64,000 bases of DNA from JALCLA01 sp965653565 (lineage in GTDB: Bacteria > Pseudomonadota > Gammaproteobacteria > Xanthomonadales > Xanthomonadaceae). The position numbers were made by a program, and so were the translations under genes. The DNA lies in contig CBFHAI010000003.1 in the NCBI GenBank assembly GCA_965653565.1, forward strand, positions 103,587 to 167,586, written 5' to 3'. This document shows, one piece after another, positions 63,868-64,000 of this stretch. The notes beneath the pieces were generated by a model. It worked only from the letters and a program-made list of their open reading frames with translations. It ran no database searches and was not told the DNA's origin. Position 1 is the stretch's first letter. Each line of letters starts with the position of its first letter.

Positions 63868-64000
63868 TCAGTACTTGAGCTGCGCTTTCCAATACTCGCC
63901 GACCTGCGTCACCAGCTCGTCGGGCAGCGGCACGTAATGCAGCGCTTGCGCCTGACCGTCGCCGTTCGCGTAGACCCAGGTGAAGAAATCGATCGCCGCT
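63868..64000 (-). CDS. pstS: Phosphate-binding protein PstS (C-terminal fragment)
   Basis: Only the last 44 residues are in the window; the gene enters from the right edge. The sequence AIDFFTWVYANGDGQAQALHY, then VPLPDELVTQVGEYWK, matches the C-terminal end of PstS periplasmic phosphate-binding proteins, and the gene precedes pstC as usual. Stop at 63868-63870. Confidence 0.85.
   Translation of the reverse strand, partial: AAIDFFTWVYANGDGQAQALHYVPLPDELVTQVGEYWKAQLKY

Overview
The window is 64 kb of high-GC DNA, densely coded on both strands, with many 1-4 nt start/stop overlaps. It looks chromosomal and comes from a gammaproteobacterium of the Xanthomonadales/Lysobacterales, possibly Rhodanobacteraceae-like. 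The grounds are a GH13 alpha-glucosidase very like Xanthomonas XgtA, Xanthomonas/Caulobacter-type TonB receptors, sigma/Ser-Thr-kinase pairs, a secreted protein ending in a DGFE-type tail, and a peptide-modification locus known to me only from this group. No phage, insertion sequence, CRISPR array, tRNA or rRNA was seen.

Layout. 1-9.4 kb: starch/maltodextrin use. A leftward operon (Na+/sugar symporter, pullulanase, tryptophan-halogenase-like flavoprotein, GH97 glucosidase cut by the window edge) faces a rightward GH13 alpha-glucosidase across a promoter region holding a LacI-type palindrome. 9.4-14.8 kb: an SDR enzyme, a large secreted CxxCH/FN3/beta-helix protein with a clear terminator, and an ECF sigma factor coupled to a Ser/Thr kinase. 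14.9-30.6 kb: ntrB and ntrC, separated by about 13 kb of pectin/uronate genes: kduD, kduI, a LacI regulator, a TRAP transporter, an FAH-family hydratase, pectate lyase, pectin methylesterase, a TonB receptor and kdgK. Three promoter regions there share the operator core TGACACCGGT, which defines a local regulon.

30.6-47.2 kb: RNA-modification enzymes (RluE, TruC), an M20 peptidase, a lipoprotein methyltransferase-like protein, a histidine kinase/response regulator/EAL phosphodiesterase operon, a second Ser/Thr kinase-TPR protein divergent from its ECF sigma factor, an M16 protease, ArfB and an acyltransferase. 47.2-51.4 kb: the glyoxylate shunt (LysR regulator, aceB, aceA) closed by a strong terminator. 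51.5 kb: a cyclic-nucleotide-binding/GGDEF protein.

52.6-59.9 kb is the most interesting part: a predicted RiPP-type peptide-modification system. A convergent pair (cyclase-TPR membrane protein plus small NHLP-like precursor peptide) occurs twice in tandem and is followed by a SagB-related dehydrogenase. The first precursor gene overlaps the end of its cyclase gene antisense, and both cyclase domains lack canonical catalytic positions. 59.9-64 kb: a GFA protein, then phoU-pstB-pstA-pstC and the end of pstS (phosphate uptake).
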